Shown piece after piece: positions 1-8,018 of a DNA stretch of 54,524 nt. This DNA comes from Arenibacter sp. F26102 (GTDB lineage: Bacteria; Bacteroidota; Bacteroidia; Flavobacteriales; Flavobacteriaceae), in the NCBI RefSeq assembly GCF_023015865.1, contig NZ_JALKBC010000024.1, positions 1-54,524 of the forward strand. The letters are read 5' to 3'. Position 1 is the stretch's first letter. Each line of letters starts with the position of its first letter. A program made the position numbers and the translations under genes. The notes under the pieces are model-generated. The model saw only the letters and a list, made by a program, of their open reading frames with translations, ran no database searches and was not told the DNA's origin.

Positions 1-112
1 CAGGAAAGTTCACCCCGTTCTTTTTTGTCTCACATTAAATTTATGAACATTTTCGCAAGTTATAAGTCTCCCCCGGACCCCCTCTTTTCAACATCATTAC
101 AATAGATTATAT

Positions 113-304
113 TTATAATACAAATCTAAAGGCCGATAGGCAGGCGAAGTTGAAATCGAAGTAGGGGAGGGCTCCAGGTTGGGCGACTTGTTGCAGCTTT
201 TCTATCGTTAGTTCGAATGAAATGTCGATAGCCATTTTGTAGCGAGAACAGCTTAGGTGTAGTTGGTCTCCTTCTCGATACAATTTTATTTCGATGCTCT
301 CCAT
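113..304 (-). CDS. Small hypothetical ORF inside dispersed repeat R2 (copy a)
   Basis: A 63-residue reading frame starting MESIEIKLYREGDQ, with the core motif HLSCSRYKMAI. I do not recognise it. Related but broken peptides are encoded on the minus strand near 1182-1262 and 5895-6060 (EIKLYREIDELHISCSRY and EIKLYGVVDELHLTFSRY). This is therefore one copy of a small dispersed family, and the only one without an internal stop. Longer frames in both directions run through a GC-rich tandem repeat at 325-386 and are probably artefacts. It may be a tiny gene or simply an open stretch of a noncoding repeat. Confidence 0.3.
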   Translation of the reverse strand: MESIEIKLYREGDQLHLSCSRYKMAIDISFELTIEKLQQVAQPGALPYFDFNFACLSAFRFVL

Positions 305-324
305 AAATAAGCTCCCTAACGTTA

Positions 325-386
325 GGCGGGCTTGCCCGACGGGATGGCGGGCTTGCCCGACAGGATGGCGGGCCTGTCTGGCCGGC
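325..386. repeat. GC-rich 21-bp tandem repeat, about 2.9 units
   Basis: Units at 325-345 and 346-366 differ at one base, and a diverged third unit lies at 367-386. Each contains the short palindrome CGGGCTTGCCCG. The G+C content is far above the surroundings. There are too few units, and no spacers, for a CRISPR. Confidence 0.75.
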
Positions 387-705
387 AAACAGACTTGAAG
401 GGAATTGGAGGTACTCTTGCCAGCAAGGGTAACCTGTAGAGTTCAATCACCAAGCTATCCTTATTCATGACATTACTGTATATGAAGGAACTCCAGATAT
501 CTTCTTTTCTACCTATTCTTATGTATTTTGGATAGTGCCATAATGAATCAATTAGTCTGAGTTGGTTATAAAATTTACTCTATTTTTAGATTGCAACATT
601 TTATGAAATTGAGTAAATTAGAGCTAGGTTATGGTTCAATAAGTTTATAAAAATTAAACTGGTTAAGAGGTACTAAAATTGTATTGATATTAACATAGGT
701 TTTTT
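387..705. other. Intergenic region, nothing recognised
   Basis: AT-rich sequence between the tandem repeat and the cupin gene. No convincing gene, RNA or terminator is visible. The promoter of the cupin gene should lie in its last 100 bases. Confidence 0.4.
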
Positions 706-1164
706 ATGGGCACGATGACTAAAGCATACCTTTTACAGCCCGGAGAGAGCGAGTTACGTTGGATGGGGGAAACCTCTACCTACTTTCTTGCGAGCGGTTC
801 GCTCACAGGCGGAACTCTTGCTGTCGTTGAAGAACGAGCGATGCGCGGTGAAAGCATTCCACTCCACAAACACGAGGATATTGAGTCTTTCTACATACTC
901 GAAGGCGAAGTATCATTTTATCTCGGATCCACATCCGCGAAGAGTGCCTTAGCGGGTGCATTCGTACATATTCCGGGAGACACTATACACGGTTTTCGTA
1001 TTGAGTCTAAGATGGCGCGTTACCTCATTATAACCACTCCGCGACATGGGGAGTTCTACAAGGCCATTTCCTTACCTTCACTACATGCAACCATAGATGA
1101 TAAGATGATTGAACAAGCGTGCCAGGAATATGGCGTTGAGTTGGTGGGTCCATTACCTAAATAG
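706..1164 (+). CDS. Cupin-domain protein
   Basis: A 152-residue single-domain cupin. The first cupin motif is visible as G-E-S-I-P-L-H-K-H-E-D-I-E-S-F-Y-I-L-E-G-E around residues 48-68, with metal-ligand-type His, His and Glu. The second motif, with HIPGDTIHGF, lies near residues 94-103 and supplies a further His. Such proteins include quercetin-dioxygenase-like enzymes and small-molecule binders; the substrate cannot be told. An alternative start lies three codons in (ATG at 715). It is one of few plus-strand genes in this strip. Its codons look visibly richer in G and C than the neighbours (GCG, CGC, CTC are common), which suggests recent acquisition. Confidence 0.8.
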   Translation: MGTMTKAYLLQPGESELRWMGETSTYFLASGSLTGGTLAVVEERAMRGESIPLHKHEDIESFYILEGEVSFYLGSTSAKSALAGAFVHIPGDTIHGFRIESKMARYLIITTPRHGEFYKAISLPSLHATIDDKMIEQACQEYGVELVGPLPK

Positions 1165-1181
1165 ACTTGTTGGTATAAGAG

Positions 1182-1262
1182 GAATGGCGACAGCCATTCT
1201 GTATCGCGAACAGCTTATGTGTAGTTCGTCTATTTCTCGATACAATTTTATTCGTTGCTTAG
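1182..1262 (-). repeat. Dispersed repeat R2, copy b
   Basis: Shares long stretches with 185-300 and 5960-6060, for example the 14-base block GCGACAGCCATTYTG, the GTGTAGTTCGTCT block and the CGATACAATTTTATT block. Read on the minus strand it encodes EIKLYREIDELHISCSRY, related to the small ORF at 113-304. It sits directly behind the cupin stop codon. Confidence 0.7.
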
Positions 1263-1317
1263 CATAAAATTACCGGCCCATCTTAGTTGTGAGGGTCTTT
1301 ATAATATTTCTGCCTAC

Positions 1318-1746
1318 TTATTTTTCCAAAAATTCTTTAAGCGAAACATGAATAAGCTCATTCCATCCCTTTTCAAAATTCTGGATGGCCAATTCAGGAA
1401 TATCCGAAGGGAAAGTATCAATACCTGTATGTGTCAATTTTAGTTTTGTGCCGTTATTTTCTTCATTTAATTCAAAGGTTACATGAGACATTCCACTATA
1501 GCCATCGTATTTCCAAGAGTAGGTAAGTTTTTTTTCTGGAATAACTTCTGTTATCCCACACAAATGCTTCCATTGCTTTCCACCTTCTTCACCAGCCCAA
1601 AACTCAAACTCGAACCCAACAACGGTATTAAACTCTTTCACATCAAAATACCACAGTTTCATTAATTCTTTTTCAGTTAGGGCTTTCCACACTAATTCTT
1701 TATCTGCGTCAAAAACACGTTCTACGATTACGTTTAACTGGCTCAT
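1318..1746 (-). CDS. SRPBCC (AHSA1-like) domain protein
   Basis: A 142-residue protein filled by one START/SRPBCC ligand-binding fold of the Activator-of-Hsp90-ATPase-like type. Typical signatures are the N-terminal RVFDADKELVWKALTEKELMKLWYF, split here as RVFDADKELVWKALT followed by LMKLWY, and the C-terminal GWNELIHVSLKEFLEK. It has no signal peptide and is presumably cytoplasmic. Members bind hydrophobic ligands or act as stress proteins; no substrate can be named. The start codon directly follows the stop of a 33-codon ORF (1747-1848), suggesting translational coupling. A second, different SRPBCC gene lies at 5057-5530. Confidence 0.85.
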   Translation of the reverse strand: MSQLNVIVERVFDADKELVWKALTEKELMKLWYFDVKEFNTVVGFEFEFWAGEEGGKQWKHLCGITEVIPEKKLTYSWKYDGYSGMSHVTFELNEENNGTKLKLTHTGIDTFPSDIPELAIQNFEKGWNELIHVSLKEFLEK

Positions 1747-1848
1747 TTATTTTTGATTTTTTAGGTTGGATAAAACTTTGCTCAATTGTTCAAATCTATT
1801 CCCCCGAACCTTTCTCACTTGTTCCGACCATTTGGAAAATTCATTCAT
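1747..1848 (-). CDS. Possible 33-residue ORF butted against the SRPBCC gene
   Basis: ATG at 1848 opens a 33-codon frame (MNEFSKWSEQVRKVRGNRFE...) whose TAA ends one base before the ATG of the SRPBCC gene. The peptide is basic and helix-forming (QLSKVLSNLKNQK at its end). It may be a real upstream peptide that couples translation, or the remaining C-terminus of a lost upstream gene. I do not recognise a family. Confidence 0.35.
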   Translation of the reverse strand: MNEFSKWSEQVRKVRGNRFEQLSKVLSNLKNQK

Positions 1849-1875
1849 GTTATCAATTTTTATTTGATAATAAAT

Positions 1876-2241
1876 CTAACCGGCACGAAGAATTTTCTCC
1901 ATCTTTCTTCCCTTTGCCAGTTCATCCACCAGCTTGTCCAAATACCGTACTTGTTGCGTTAAGGTATTTTCAATTTCCTCTATCCTATAGCCGCAGATTA
2001 CACCAGTAATGAGGTGGGCATTGGGGTTTATTTTTGCCCTTTGGAAGAATGTTTCAAAGGTTACCTTCTCATTAATGAGTTCGTTTATTTTATTTTCATC
2101 AAATCCTGTGAGCCATTCTATCACTTGATACAATTCCTCTTTCGTTCTACCTTTCTTCTCCACTTTTGTGATATAATGCGGGAATACTGAAGAGAATGTC
2201 ATTTTTGCAATTCGCTCATTGTGTTCGGGTGTTGTTTTCAT
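1876..2241 (-). CDS. DUF2200 family protein
   Basis: A 121-residue soluble protein matching the DUF2200 pattern: N-terminal ERIAKMTFSSVFPHYITKVEKKG, seen as MTFSSVFPHY and KGRTKEELYQVIEWLTG, then NPNAHLITGVICGYRIEEI, and a C-terminal stretch ending LVDELAKGRKMEKILR. The length is normal for the family. The biochemical function is unknown. It is followed after 30 bases by the next minus-strand gene upstream (2272-2736), so the two could be co-transcribed. Confidence 0.85.
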   Translation of the reverse strand: MKTTPEHNERIAKMTFSSVFPHYITKVEKKGRTKEELYQVIEWLTGFDENKINELINEKVTFETFFQRAKINPNAHLITGVICGYRIEEIENTLTQQVRYLDKLVDELAKGRKMEKILRAG

Positions 2242-2271
2242 AATAAATACTTAGGTGTTCTTCCAATTAAT

Positions 2272-2736
2272 TTACTTGTAATTCGTTGATGATTCACCGA
2301 TCAATTCCATTTGGGCATCATTTATCTCAAGCATTACCAAGTCCCCATAGTTCAATCCTTCAATTCTTGGAAGCAAAAGTTCCAATATGGTCGGGTTTTG
2401 AAAATGTTCTGCCTTGGTGGTAGGATCTGGCATGTAGATCAACCCCTTATAGGTAGTTTTCTTAAATTGAAGTATTACATCAAAAAAGTAGAAATTTTCT
2501 GGGGGAATGTATTTAGACCAATTTACATTCTCCAGAAAATGTTTTGGTTTTTTTACTTTAAAAATAAACGGCGCAATGTCCAAATTGATGGTTCCAAGAA
2601 AGTATTGATTTAGATCTAAGCCTTTTTGCAAAAAATGTGCGCATTGGGCTTTTAAGGTTCCATCGGGATAACGAGGGTCTTTTGCCTTCCCGGAGGCAAC
2701 TCCATGACCTTGGCATACAACGGCATTAACTTTCAT
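2272..2736 (-). CDS. Riboflavin-kinase-like (CTP-dependent RFK fold) protein
   Basis: A 154-residue protein. The pattern HGVASGKAK near the N-terminus, then FLGTINLDIAP around residues 46-56, and near the end T-K-A-E-H-F-Q-N...LELLLPRIEGLNYGDLVMLEI, follow the order of motifs in archaeal CTP-dependent riboflavin kinases (G-x-G-x-A, PGTLN, TxH, LR..L.L.DGD). This is inference from motif order. FLGTINL replaces the archaeal PGTLN and catalytic competence is unproven. It may instead be a stand-alone domain of unknown role in bacteria. It lies between DUF2200 and a PLP decarboxylase with no obvious pathway link. Confidence 0.45.
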   Translation of the reverse strand: MKVNAVVCQGHGVASGKAKDPRYPDGTLKAQCAHFLQKGLDLNQYFLGTINLDIAPFIFKVKKPKHFLENVNWSKYIPPENFYFFDVILQFKKTTYKGLIYMPDPTTKAEHFQNPTILELLLPRIEGLNYGDLVMLEINDAQMELIGESSTNYK

Positions 2737-2802
2737 TGTTCTTTACTTTTAACGATTTGGCAAAAAGCAACCTGATTGCCCTCGAATTTCTGGTTGAGTC
2801 AA

Positions 2803-4287
2803 CTATTCTACTGCTTGGAATATTTTTAAGTGCACCTTTCGTGCTGTTCTTATGATTATTTCAATAATTTCCTGAATGTCCTTTTTGGATGTCCTGAAAT
2901 TCACAATACAAGCTCTCAAAGAATACTGGCCTTTAACAATGGCATTGGATAAAAAGACCTCACCGCCAGTTTGTAATTCGTTCAATATAGCCTCATTTAA
3001 GGTATTAAGATACTCCATATTATTGGCACTCTCCTTAGGGACATACCGGAAAGTGGTAATGCTTAAATTCTGGGATACAGCTTCCAATTCAGGATGTTTG
3101 TCGGCCAAGTCATATAACATTTCTGATAGCTCAATATCTTCACTGATCAGTTTTTCATAACCATTTCTGCCTACTTGCTGCAATGTTAGCCAAACTTTTA
3201 AAGCTCTAAAACCACGGGAGTTTTGAAGTCCATACTCATAAAAGTTTTGAGCCTTATCATCCCCAATGTTGCTAAAGTTATAATATTCCGGATGAGAACT
3301 AAAAGTGTCGATTAAATGTTGTGGGTTTTTTACTAATGTACAACCTGCCTCGAGTGGACTGTACAACCATTTATGGGGATCTAGAGCAATGGAGTCGGCT
3401 TCTTTGATTCCTTCAAACAAATGGTTGAATTTAGGCACTATCGCAGCAGGAACGCCATAGGCACCATCGATGTGGAACCATAGGTTATATGTTTTACAAA
3501 TAGCTGATATTTCACCCAAATTATCAACCACTCCTGTACTTACATCCCCGGCGGTACCAACTACCATTAGAGGTAGACAATCATTTTCCAAATCGTTTTT
3601 TATGGTGGTTTCCAAAACCTTGATGTCCATCTTATTGGAAGCATCAGTTGGTATCCATCTAACGGATTTTGTACCCAATCCAAATAAAACTACGGCCTTT
3701 TCAATCCAGGTATGCGTTGTTTTGGAACAGTATACCCTTAATTTATTTGATGTATTTTGAATTCCATCTTCCTTAATATTCTGTGGAGCTTTCGCTGTTC
3801 TTGCTGCCAAAAACCCAGTGAAATTAGCCATATTACCGCCACTTACCAATATGCCGCCGTATGCTGATGGGACCCCTATAAAATTGCATAGCCATCTAAT
3901 AGTTTGTTTTTCAATTTCAGTGGCCATTGGGCTTAAAATATGTGCTCCAACATTTGGGTTGACGGATGCCGCCAATAAATCGGCCAATGCTCCAATTGGG
4001 GCCGCTGAAGAAGTGATATATCCAAAAAATTTAGGGTGTCCGTTAAGCAAGGAATGGTTGAATAGTAAATCTGTCGTTTTAGACATTAATTCAGCTGCAG
4101 GTCTACCATTTTCGGGTAGGGATGAGTTTCCCAATAATTCCTGCAATTGACTTGGACTTTCATTTTGAGTAACAGGTTTTTGATCTATGGAATCTATAAA
4201 ACTGGAAATATCATCAATTAATTGATATCCTATTTTCCGAAACTCCTCCTTATCCATTTCAATGGATGATTTCCTAATCTTGGTCAT
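2803..4287 (-). CDS. PLP-dependent group II (aromatic amino acid type) decarboxylase
   Basis: A 494-residue fold-type I PLP enzyme of the aromatic-L-amino-acid / group II decarboxylase family. It would remove CO2 from an amino acid to give an amine. Visible active-site elements are His192 (TTHTW, stacks on PLP), Asp274 (HIDGAYG, pairs with the pyridine nitrogen) and Lys306 in DPHKWLYSPLEAG, which forms the Schiff base. The N-terminal HPKFFGYITSSAAPIGALAD motif (read as HPKFFGYITSS) is family-typical. Full length and intact. The substrate (tryptophan, tyrosine, DOPA, phenylalanine or a related acid) cannot be decided by eye. It is a single gene with its own upstream gap of about 130 bases. Confidence 0.9.
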   Translation of the reverse strand: MTKIRKSSIEMDKEEFRKIGYQLIDDISSFIDSIDQKPVTQNESPSQLQELLGNSSLPENGRPAAELMSKTTDLLFNHSLLNGHPKFFGYITSSAAPIGALADLLAASVNPNVGAHILSPMATEIEKQTIRWLCNFIGVPSAYGGILVSGGNMANFTGFLAARTAKAPQNIKEDGIQNTSNKLRVYCSKTTHTWIEKAVVLFGLGTKSVRWIPTDASNKMDIKVLETTIKNDLENDCLPLMVVGTAGDVSTGVVDNLGEISAICKTYNLWFHIDGAYGVPAAIVPKFNHLFEGIKEADSIALDPHKWLYSPLEAGCTLVKNPQHLIDTFSSHPEYYNFSNIGDDKAQNFYEYGLQNSRGFRALKVWLTLQQVGRNGYEKLISEDIELSEMLYDLADKHPELEAVSQNLSITTFRYVPKESANNMEYLNTLNEAILNELQTGGEVFLSNAIVKGQYSLRACIVNFRTSKKDIQEIIEIIIRTARKVHLKIFQAVE

Positions 4288-4421
4288 AGTGTTATTTTTT
4301 ACAAATTTTGTACCAGGTCTAAGTTATAAATGGTGCAGGGTAAGGAGACTTTCATGCTGCTCTTTGATTATGTCAAAAATCAACCAATTCTTAATTTCTG
4401 AGTAGCAAATCACATACTAAT

Positions 4422-4829
4422 TCAGCTTGTTTCAATTCCGATATTTTCAAATAACTTTTTAGTTTTTACTATATCAGAATTATTTTTTACTTCCATTAAG
4501 TCTCTCGACTTTCCGTTTTTCAATTTCAGACTGAACTTTTTACGGCCAAAAACTTGCATCTCGGTCAGTGAGATAATTTCTGATAAGTAAAGTTTTTCAG
4601 AGGTTGATTTTTTTAGAATTTGATATATCAACGTGATCATTGATGCCAATGCAATAATTATCCAAATAAACCCCATCCATTCCAATTGCTTTTTGTCCAA
4701 AACAAAAACCGGAAAAAGAATAGTATTGATCAGCGTACAAATCAGCATTATTTTTATAAATAAATACTGTGCTTTTAATCCGTCTTTTATTTCAATCGAC
4801 TTTTCTTTTGCGTTAAATTTTATTGTCAT
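4422..4829 (-). CDS. Small two-TM membrane protein with PH-like tail
   Basis: I chose the ATG at 4829 (MTIKFNAKEKS); a start five codons earlier at 4844 is possible. Two hydrophobic segments lie at about residues 23-45 (YLFIKIMLICTLINTILFPV) and 52-72 (FIWIIIALASMITLIYQIL). They are followed by a soluble tail with strand-like segments such as LYLSEIISLTEMQVFGRKKF. The layout resembles small bacterial-PH-type membrane proteins of unknown function. The protein at 8019-8462 has the same two-TM plus tail layout, though clear sequence similarity is not evident by eye. Confidence 0.55.
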   Translation of the reverse strand: MTIKFNAKEKSIEIKDGLKAQYLFIKIMLICTLINTILFPVFVLDKKQLEWMGFIWIIIALASMITLIYQILKKSTSEKLYLSEIISLTEMQVFGRKKFSLKLKNGKSRDLMEVKNNSDIVKTKKLFENIGIETS

Positions 4830-4862
4830 AATTCTATTTTTCAATTTAACCTAGAGGGTATT

Positions 4863-5035
4863 GATATTATAGTCTTGCAACTGTTATGTTAAAGATAATA
4901 AAGAATCTTATCTTAAATAATGTTGTAACCCTTCAATCTGAGCAAGTGGCTGTTTTGGCACGAGCCTGCCTCGCCATTAGGCAAGCGAGACCCTCGCGCC
5001 AGCGGGGAACGCTCCGTTGACGACTGCTTGAGACG
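4863..5035. repeat. Dispersed repeat R1, copy a (partial)
   Basis: Contains CAACTGTTATGTTAAAGATAA followed about 60 bases on by GTGGCTGTTTTGGCACGAGC and a GC-rich block ending CTCGCGCCAGCGGGG. The same order recurs at 5583-5835 and 7728-7955. The GC-rich block contains short imperfect palindromes. Confidence 0.75.
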
Positions 5036-5056
5036 TCTACTCGATTGTATATAGTT

Positions 5057-5530
5057 TTATTGTTTTGCCATAAGTTCCTTGGGAAAAGCATCCTCTATCA
5101 ATCGCAACTGTATTTTATGCTCCATCCAAGCTTTTAATCCAGATAATACGAAGGTAAATCCTTTCGTAGAATCCTTAATTTGGTTTAGTAATTCATCGTC
5201 ATTTCCTTGGAAGTTATAATTTGTAATAGTCAAGAATGTGAGATTATCATTTACTGAATTAAATTCCCAGACTACAGTTGATTTTTGCATTCCTTCTCCC
5301 CATTCAATAAGTATCTTTTGATTTTCTACAATTTCAAGGACATTTATAGGTATAACTAAATTATACATTTCCCATTTCCACTGTAATTTTACACCTTCTT
5401 CAAGTTTTCCCGTACTATGGGTAAACCAAAATTTAGTTGTTATATCAGGATTTATAAACGCTTCAAAAACCTCTTTGACCGGCTTGCGTATTCCTAATTC
5501 CGATTTGGCAAAGTTGATTGTTTCTTTCAT
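5057..5530 (-). CDS. SRPBCC (START-like) domain protein
   Basis: The ATG at 5530 (MKETINFAKSELGIRKPV) is preferred over an upstream one at 5584 because the first 18 residues of the longer form look untypical. The 157 residues form one SRPBCC domain: the N-terminal ...PVKEVFEAFINPDITTKFWFT, split as VKEVFEAFINPDI and TTKFWFTHSTGKLEEG, a central WKWEMYN strand, and the C-terminal helix KGFTFVLSGLKAWMEHKIQL. It resembles polyketide cyclase or AHSA1-like proteins; the ligand is unknown. Not closely similar to the SRPBCC protein at 1318-1746. Confidence 0.8.
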   Translation of the reverse strand: MKETINFAKSELGIRKPVKEVFEAFINPDITTKFWFTHSTGKLEEGVKLQWKWEMYNLVIPINVLEIVENQKILIEWGEGMQKSTVVWEFNSVNDNLTFLTITNYNFQGNDDELLNQIKDSTKGFTFVLSGLKAWMEHKIQLRLIEDAFPKELMAKQ

Positions 5531-5582
5531 TTCTCTATATTTAATTAGACTTGACAATTGTATATTGTTACAAGTACTGAGC

Positions 5583-5835
5583 AATCTTGTTCGTGCCGTC
5601 CTATTATGGAGCCGCAGGATAGTTCATTAAAATATATTCCAAGGGGGGATTAAAACTTCACTCGGCTAACTAAAGTAATTCTAAAGATAATGAAGAAAAA
5701 ATAATCGTGATTTAATTTATGATATAGGCCTGCTATTCTGTACATGTGGCTGTTTTGGGACGAGCCTGCCTCGCCGTCAGGAAGGCGCGTCCCTCGCGCC
5801 AGCGGGGGGCAGGGGGATGTTTAGAATTTAAAGTT
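5583..5835. repeat. Dispersed repeat R1, copy b
   Basis: Aligns with 7728-7955 in order: CTTGTTCGTGCCGTC near 5586, AAGGGGGGATTAAAACT near 5641, TCTAAAGATAATGAAGAAAAA near 5682, GTGGCTGTTTTGGGACGAGC near 5747, then CTCGCGCCAGCGGGG near 5795. It occupies much of the gene-free gap 5531-6244. Confidence 0.8.
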
Positions 5836-5894
5836 TATGGTTAAAAATTTATGGTTTACAGTTTACTTTTCGGCAAACCACCGAAAAATTGGGC

Positions 5895-6060
5895 CAGGTA
5901 TTTTCGAAATTGAAGTAGAGGAGGACAGAAAGACGGTTGACTTTGTGCAGCTGTTATATCGTCAGTTCGATTGAAATGGCGACAGCCATTTTGTATCTAG
6001 AAAAGGTAAGATGTAGTTCGTCTACTACTCCATATAATTTTATTTCGTTTCACTGCATAA
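5895..6060 (-). repeat. Dispersed repeat R2, copy c
   Basis: The minus strand would encode NEIKLYGVVDELHLTFSRYK followed by MAVAISIELTI, a stop and QLHKVNRLSVLLYFNFEN. Each piece matches the small ORF at 113-304 in order, but stop codons interrupt it. It is followed by a GC-rich block at 6070-6110, as in copy a. The rest of the gap up to 6244 holds nothing else that I recognise. Confidence 0.7.
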
Positions 6061-6244
6061 AACCAATTCCCTAACGGCAGGAAGGCATGTCAGGACCGCC
6101 GGCCGGCTCATAGTCACTGTGAGATTCTCAAGCCAGTTGGGTTTTGACTTATGGGCATAGTTGGGAAGCGAAGCCTGTAATTTTTAGCTAATGTCGTTTT
6201 CATGACCCAATGTGCGCCCGATATTGCTATTCTTGAACTAATTT

Positions 6245-6652
6245 TTAATGAGGTATCTCCTCTACTAAAATACTATTGTTTGCCTTGTCAAAGTAGGTAC
6301 AGGTCATTTCTTCCATAAATACAACCCATTTTTCAATACCTGAATTTGACGCGTCATTGCAAAATGTTGGATAATCCGTTTTACCATCTTGATGCGCTTT
6401 TAAGTGGGTTTGAAATTCTTTTCTATTGGATATTTTTGCAATATTTAGGGAAGCGTACTTAGCAGGTGTCCTTATTATGTAGTCATGCACTCCATAATAA
6501 TCCGTATGTCCGTCCGCTACAAACGTTTCATAATGGGTAACCCCTAATTCTTTAAGGTCTTGAATATAAGTTGGAAAGTCTGCTCCCGATTTTACCTTAC
6601 TGTGCGCTTTTTTTATCTGATTTGCGGTAAATAATTTTTGTTGATTTTTCAT
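6245..6652 (-). CDS. DUF1398 family protein
   Basis: A 135-residue soluble protein matching DUF1398: an N-terminal helix region with IKKAHSKVKSGADFPTYIQDL (read IKKAHSKVKSGADFP), the conserved LKELGVTHYETFVADGHTDYYG stretch seen as LGVTHYETFVADG, and a C-terminal GIEKWVVFMEEMTCTYFD. Full length for the family. The function is unknown, and some members are known only as small phage-related or stress-responsive proteins. It stands alone, with repeat-filled gaps on one side. Confidence 0.85.
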   Translation of the reverse strand: MKNQQKLFTANQIKKAHSKVKSGADFPTYIQDLKELGVTHYETFVADGHTDYYGVHDYIIRTPAKYASLNIAKISNRKEFQTHLKAHQDGKTDYPTFCNDASNSGIEKWVVFMEEMTCTYFDKANNSILVEEIPH

Positions 6653-6795
6653 AGTTACTCTATTTTATAGATTACACGTTACCCTAAGGTCAAAACTAGT
6701 TGAAATGATATTTTACTATCTCACTGTTTTACATAGTAATTACAATGCAAAGGTTCAACGTCTAAAACAAGTGTAATTGTAAAAAATCGTTTTTT

Positions 6796-7560
6796 TTATA
6801 GGAAGCGTTTAAAATTTTCAGGGGTATCTCCGGTAAATTGTTTAAAATTTTTAATGAAATGGGCTTGGTCAAAGAAATTGTTGTCGTAGCAAATTTTTGC
6901 AAGCGAATTGTTAGTGTTAAGACTGTCAAGAACTGTATTAAAGCGTACAATTGATGCGAATCTCTTAGGGCTTGTTCCCACAACTTTTCTAAAACGCTTT
7001 TCAAAAGGACTTTGGCTGATAAATAACTTCTGGTTTAGTTCTTTAATTCTGACCGTTCCGTTGCTCTGATAAATGAGCTTAATAGCTTCGTTAATCAATT
7101 TGTCCGTTTCAATGGCCTTAAGTTGTGATAACAAAAACTGTTCAACGATTTTGACTCGTTGACTATCGGTTGTGGCTATAGTCAATTTTTCCTCTGCTTC
7201 AGTCACATTGTTTTTATTAAAAATATCGTCGAGTGAAAGACTTAGGTTATACAATTCGTTTGCAGGAAAGGAAGTAAAATGTATGAATCCAATTTCGGTA
7301 AAATATACTAGAATTGTTCCAATACCTGCGGAGTTTTTAAAGATTCTATACCTATCGGAAATACCTGTTATTCCAGATGAACTGAGTTTGTTTTCTGTAT
7401 TTCCCTTAACAATGGCAAGTTGTCCTTTGTATTGAAAGCCCATAACCAAACCTGAAGGTGGAAAAACTTTATATTCACTTTCCATTTCATTCTCTGATAC
7501 AACAAAATATTTGATGTAGGGCCTTAAACTTTCATTCGGAAAATATTTATAGAATCGCAT
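6796..7560 (-). CDS. AraC-family transcriptional regulator
   Basis: A 254-residue regulator. Residues 1-140 form an AraC-associated sensor region of the kind that starts YFPNESLRPYIKYFVV. Residues about 155-254 carry the double helix-turn-helix: IKELNQKLFISQSPFEKRFR for the first, and LAKICYDNNFFDQAHFIKNF with FTGDTPENFKRF for the second, a standard AraC C-terminus. It should bind DNA next to its target, but the neighbours (DUF1398 and a small membrane protein) give no clear target. It may regulate itself. Confidence 0.9.
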   Translation of the reverse strand: MRFYKYFPNESLRPYIKYFVVSENEMESEYKVFPPSGLVMGFQYKGQLAIVKGNTENKLSSSGITGISDRYRIFKNSAGIGTILVYFTEIGFIHFTSFPANELYNLSLSLDDIFNKNNVTEAEEKLTIATTDSQRVKIVEQFLLSQLKAIETDKLINEAIKLIYQSNGTVRIKELNQKLFISQSPFEKRFRKVVGTSPKRFASIVRFNTVLDSLNTNNSLAKICYDNNFFDQAHFIKNFKQFTGDTPENFKRFL

Positions 7561-7727
7561 TTCTATTTATGATTGCTTGGCCTGTTATCGGCAGATGAGG
7601 ATATAGTTACAAAAACATTTATTTCGTTATTATAAATTCAATTTCAATACTGGTCCATTACCTCAAAATACCACGGCGTTGGCGTGAGCCTGCCTACAGG
7701 CAAGTAGGCCTGCTTATGGCAGACAGG

Positions 7728-7955
7728 CATCTTGCTCGTGCCATCTTATTTACGGAACGCGAGGGTAGGTTATGTAAAAAATATGCAAGGGGAATTAAAA
7801 CTATGCTCAGGCAACTGTTATCCTAAAGATAATGAAGAAAAAGCAATTGGCCTTTAAAAATTTTATAAGCTTTCAATTATGAACAAGTGGCTTTTATGGC
7901 ACGAGCCTGCCTCGCCGTCAGCCAGGCCAGACCCTAGCGCCAGCTGGGGACGAAG
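7728..7955. repeat. Dispersed repeat R1, copy c
   Basis: Contains CTTGCTCGTGCCATC, GCAAGGGGAATTAAAACT, AACTGTTATCCTAAAGATAA, GTGGCTTTTATGGCACGAGC and CCTAGCGCCAGCTGGGG in the same order and spacing as copy b. Just before it, at 7680-7730, is a GC-rich run of imperfect palindromes built from GCCTGCC and GGCAGGC. Together they fill the gap between the AraC gene and the next gene. Confidence 0.8.
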
Positions 7956-8018
7956 TCATTCATGGCCATTTACCGTTCTAGCCCTTTCTAGTATTAATAT
8001 TAAATAGATATTTCCAGT

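Noticed and set aside
325..386. CRISPR array
   Set aside because: Only about three contiguous 21-base units without spacers and no cas genes nearby.
126..446. 106-codon minus-strand frame overlapping the small R2 ORF
   Set aside because: It runs through the GC-rich tandem repeat in another frame and shows no protein-like pattern; the frame at 113-304 has the conserved R2 peptide.
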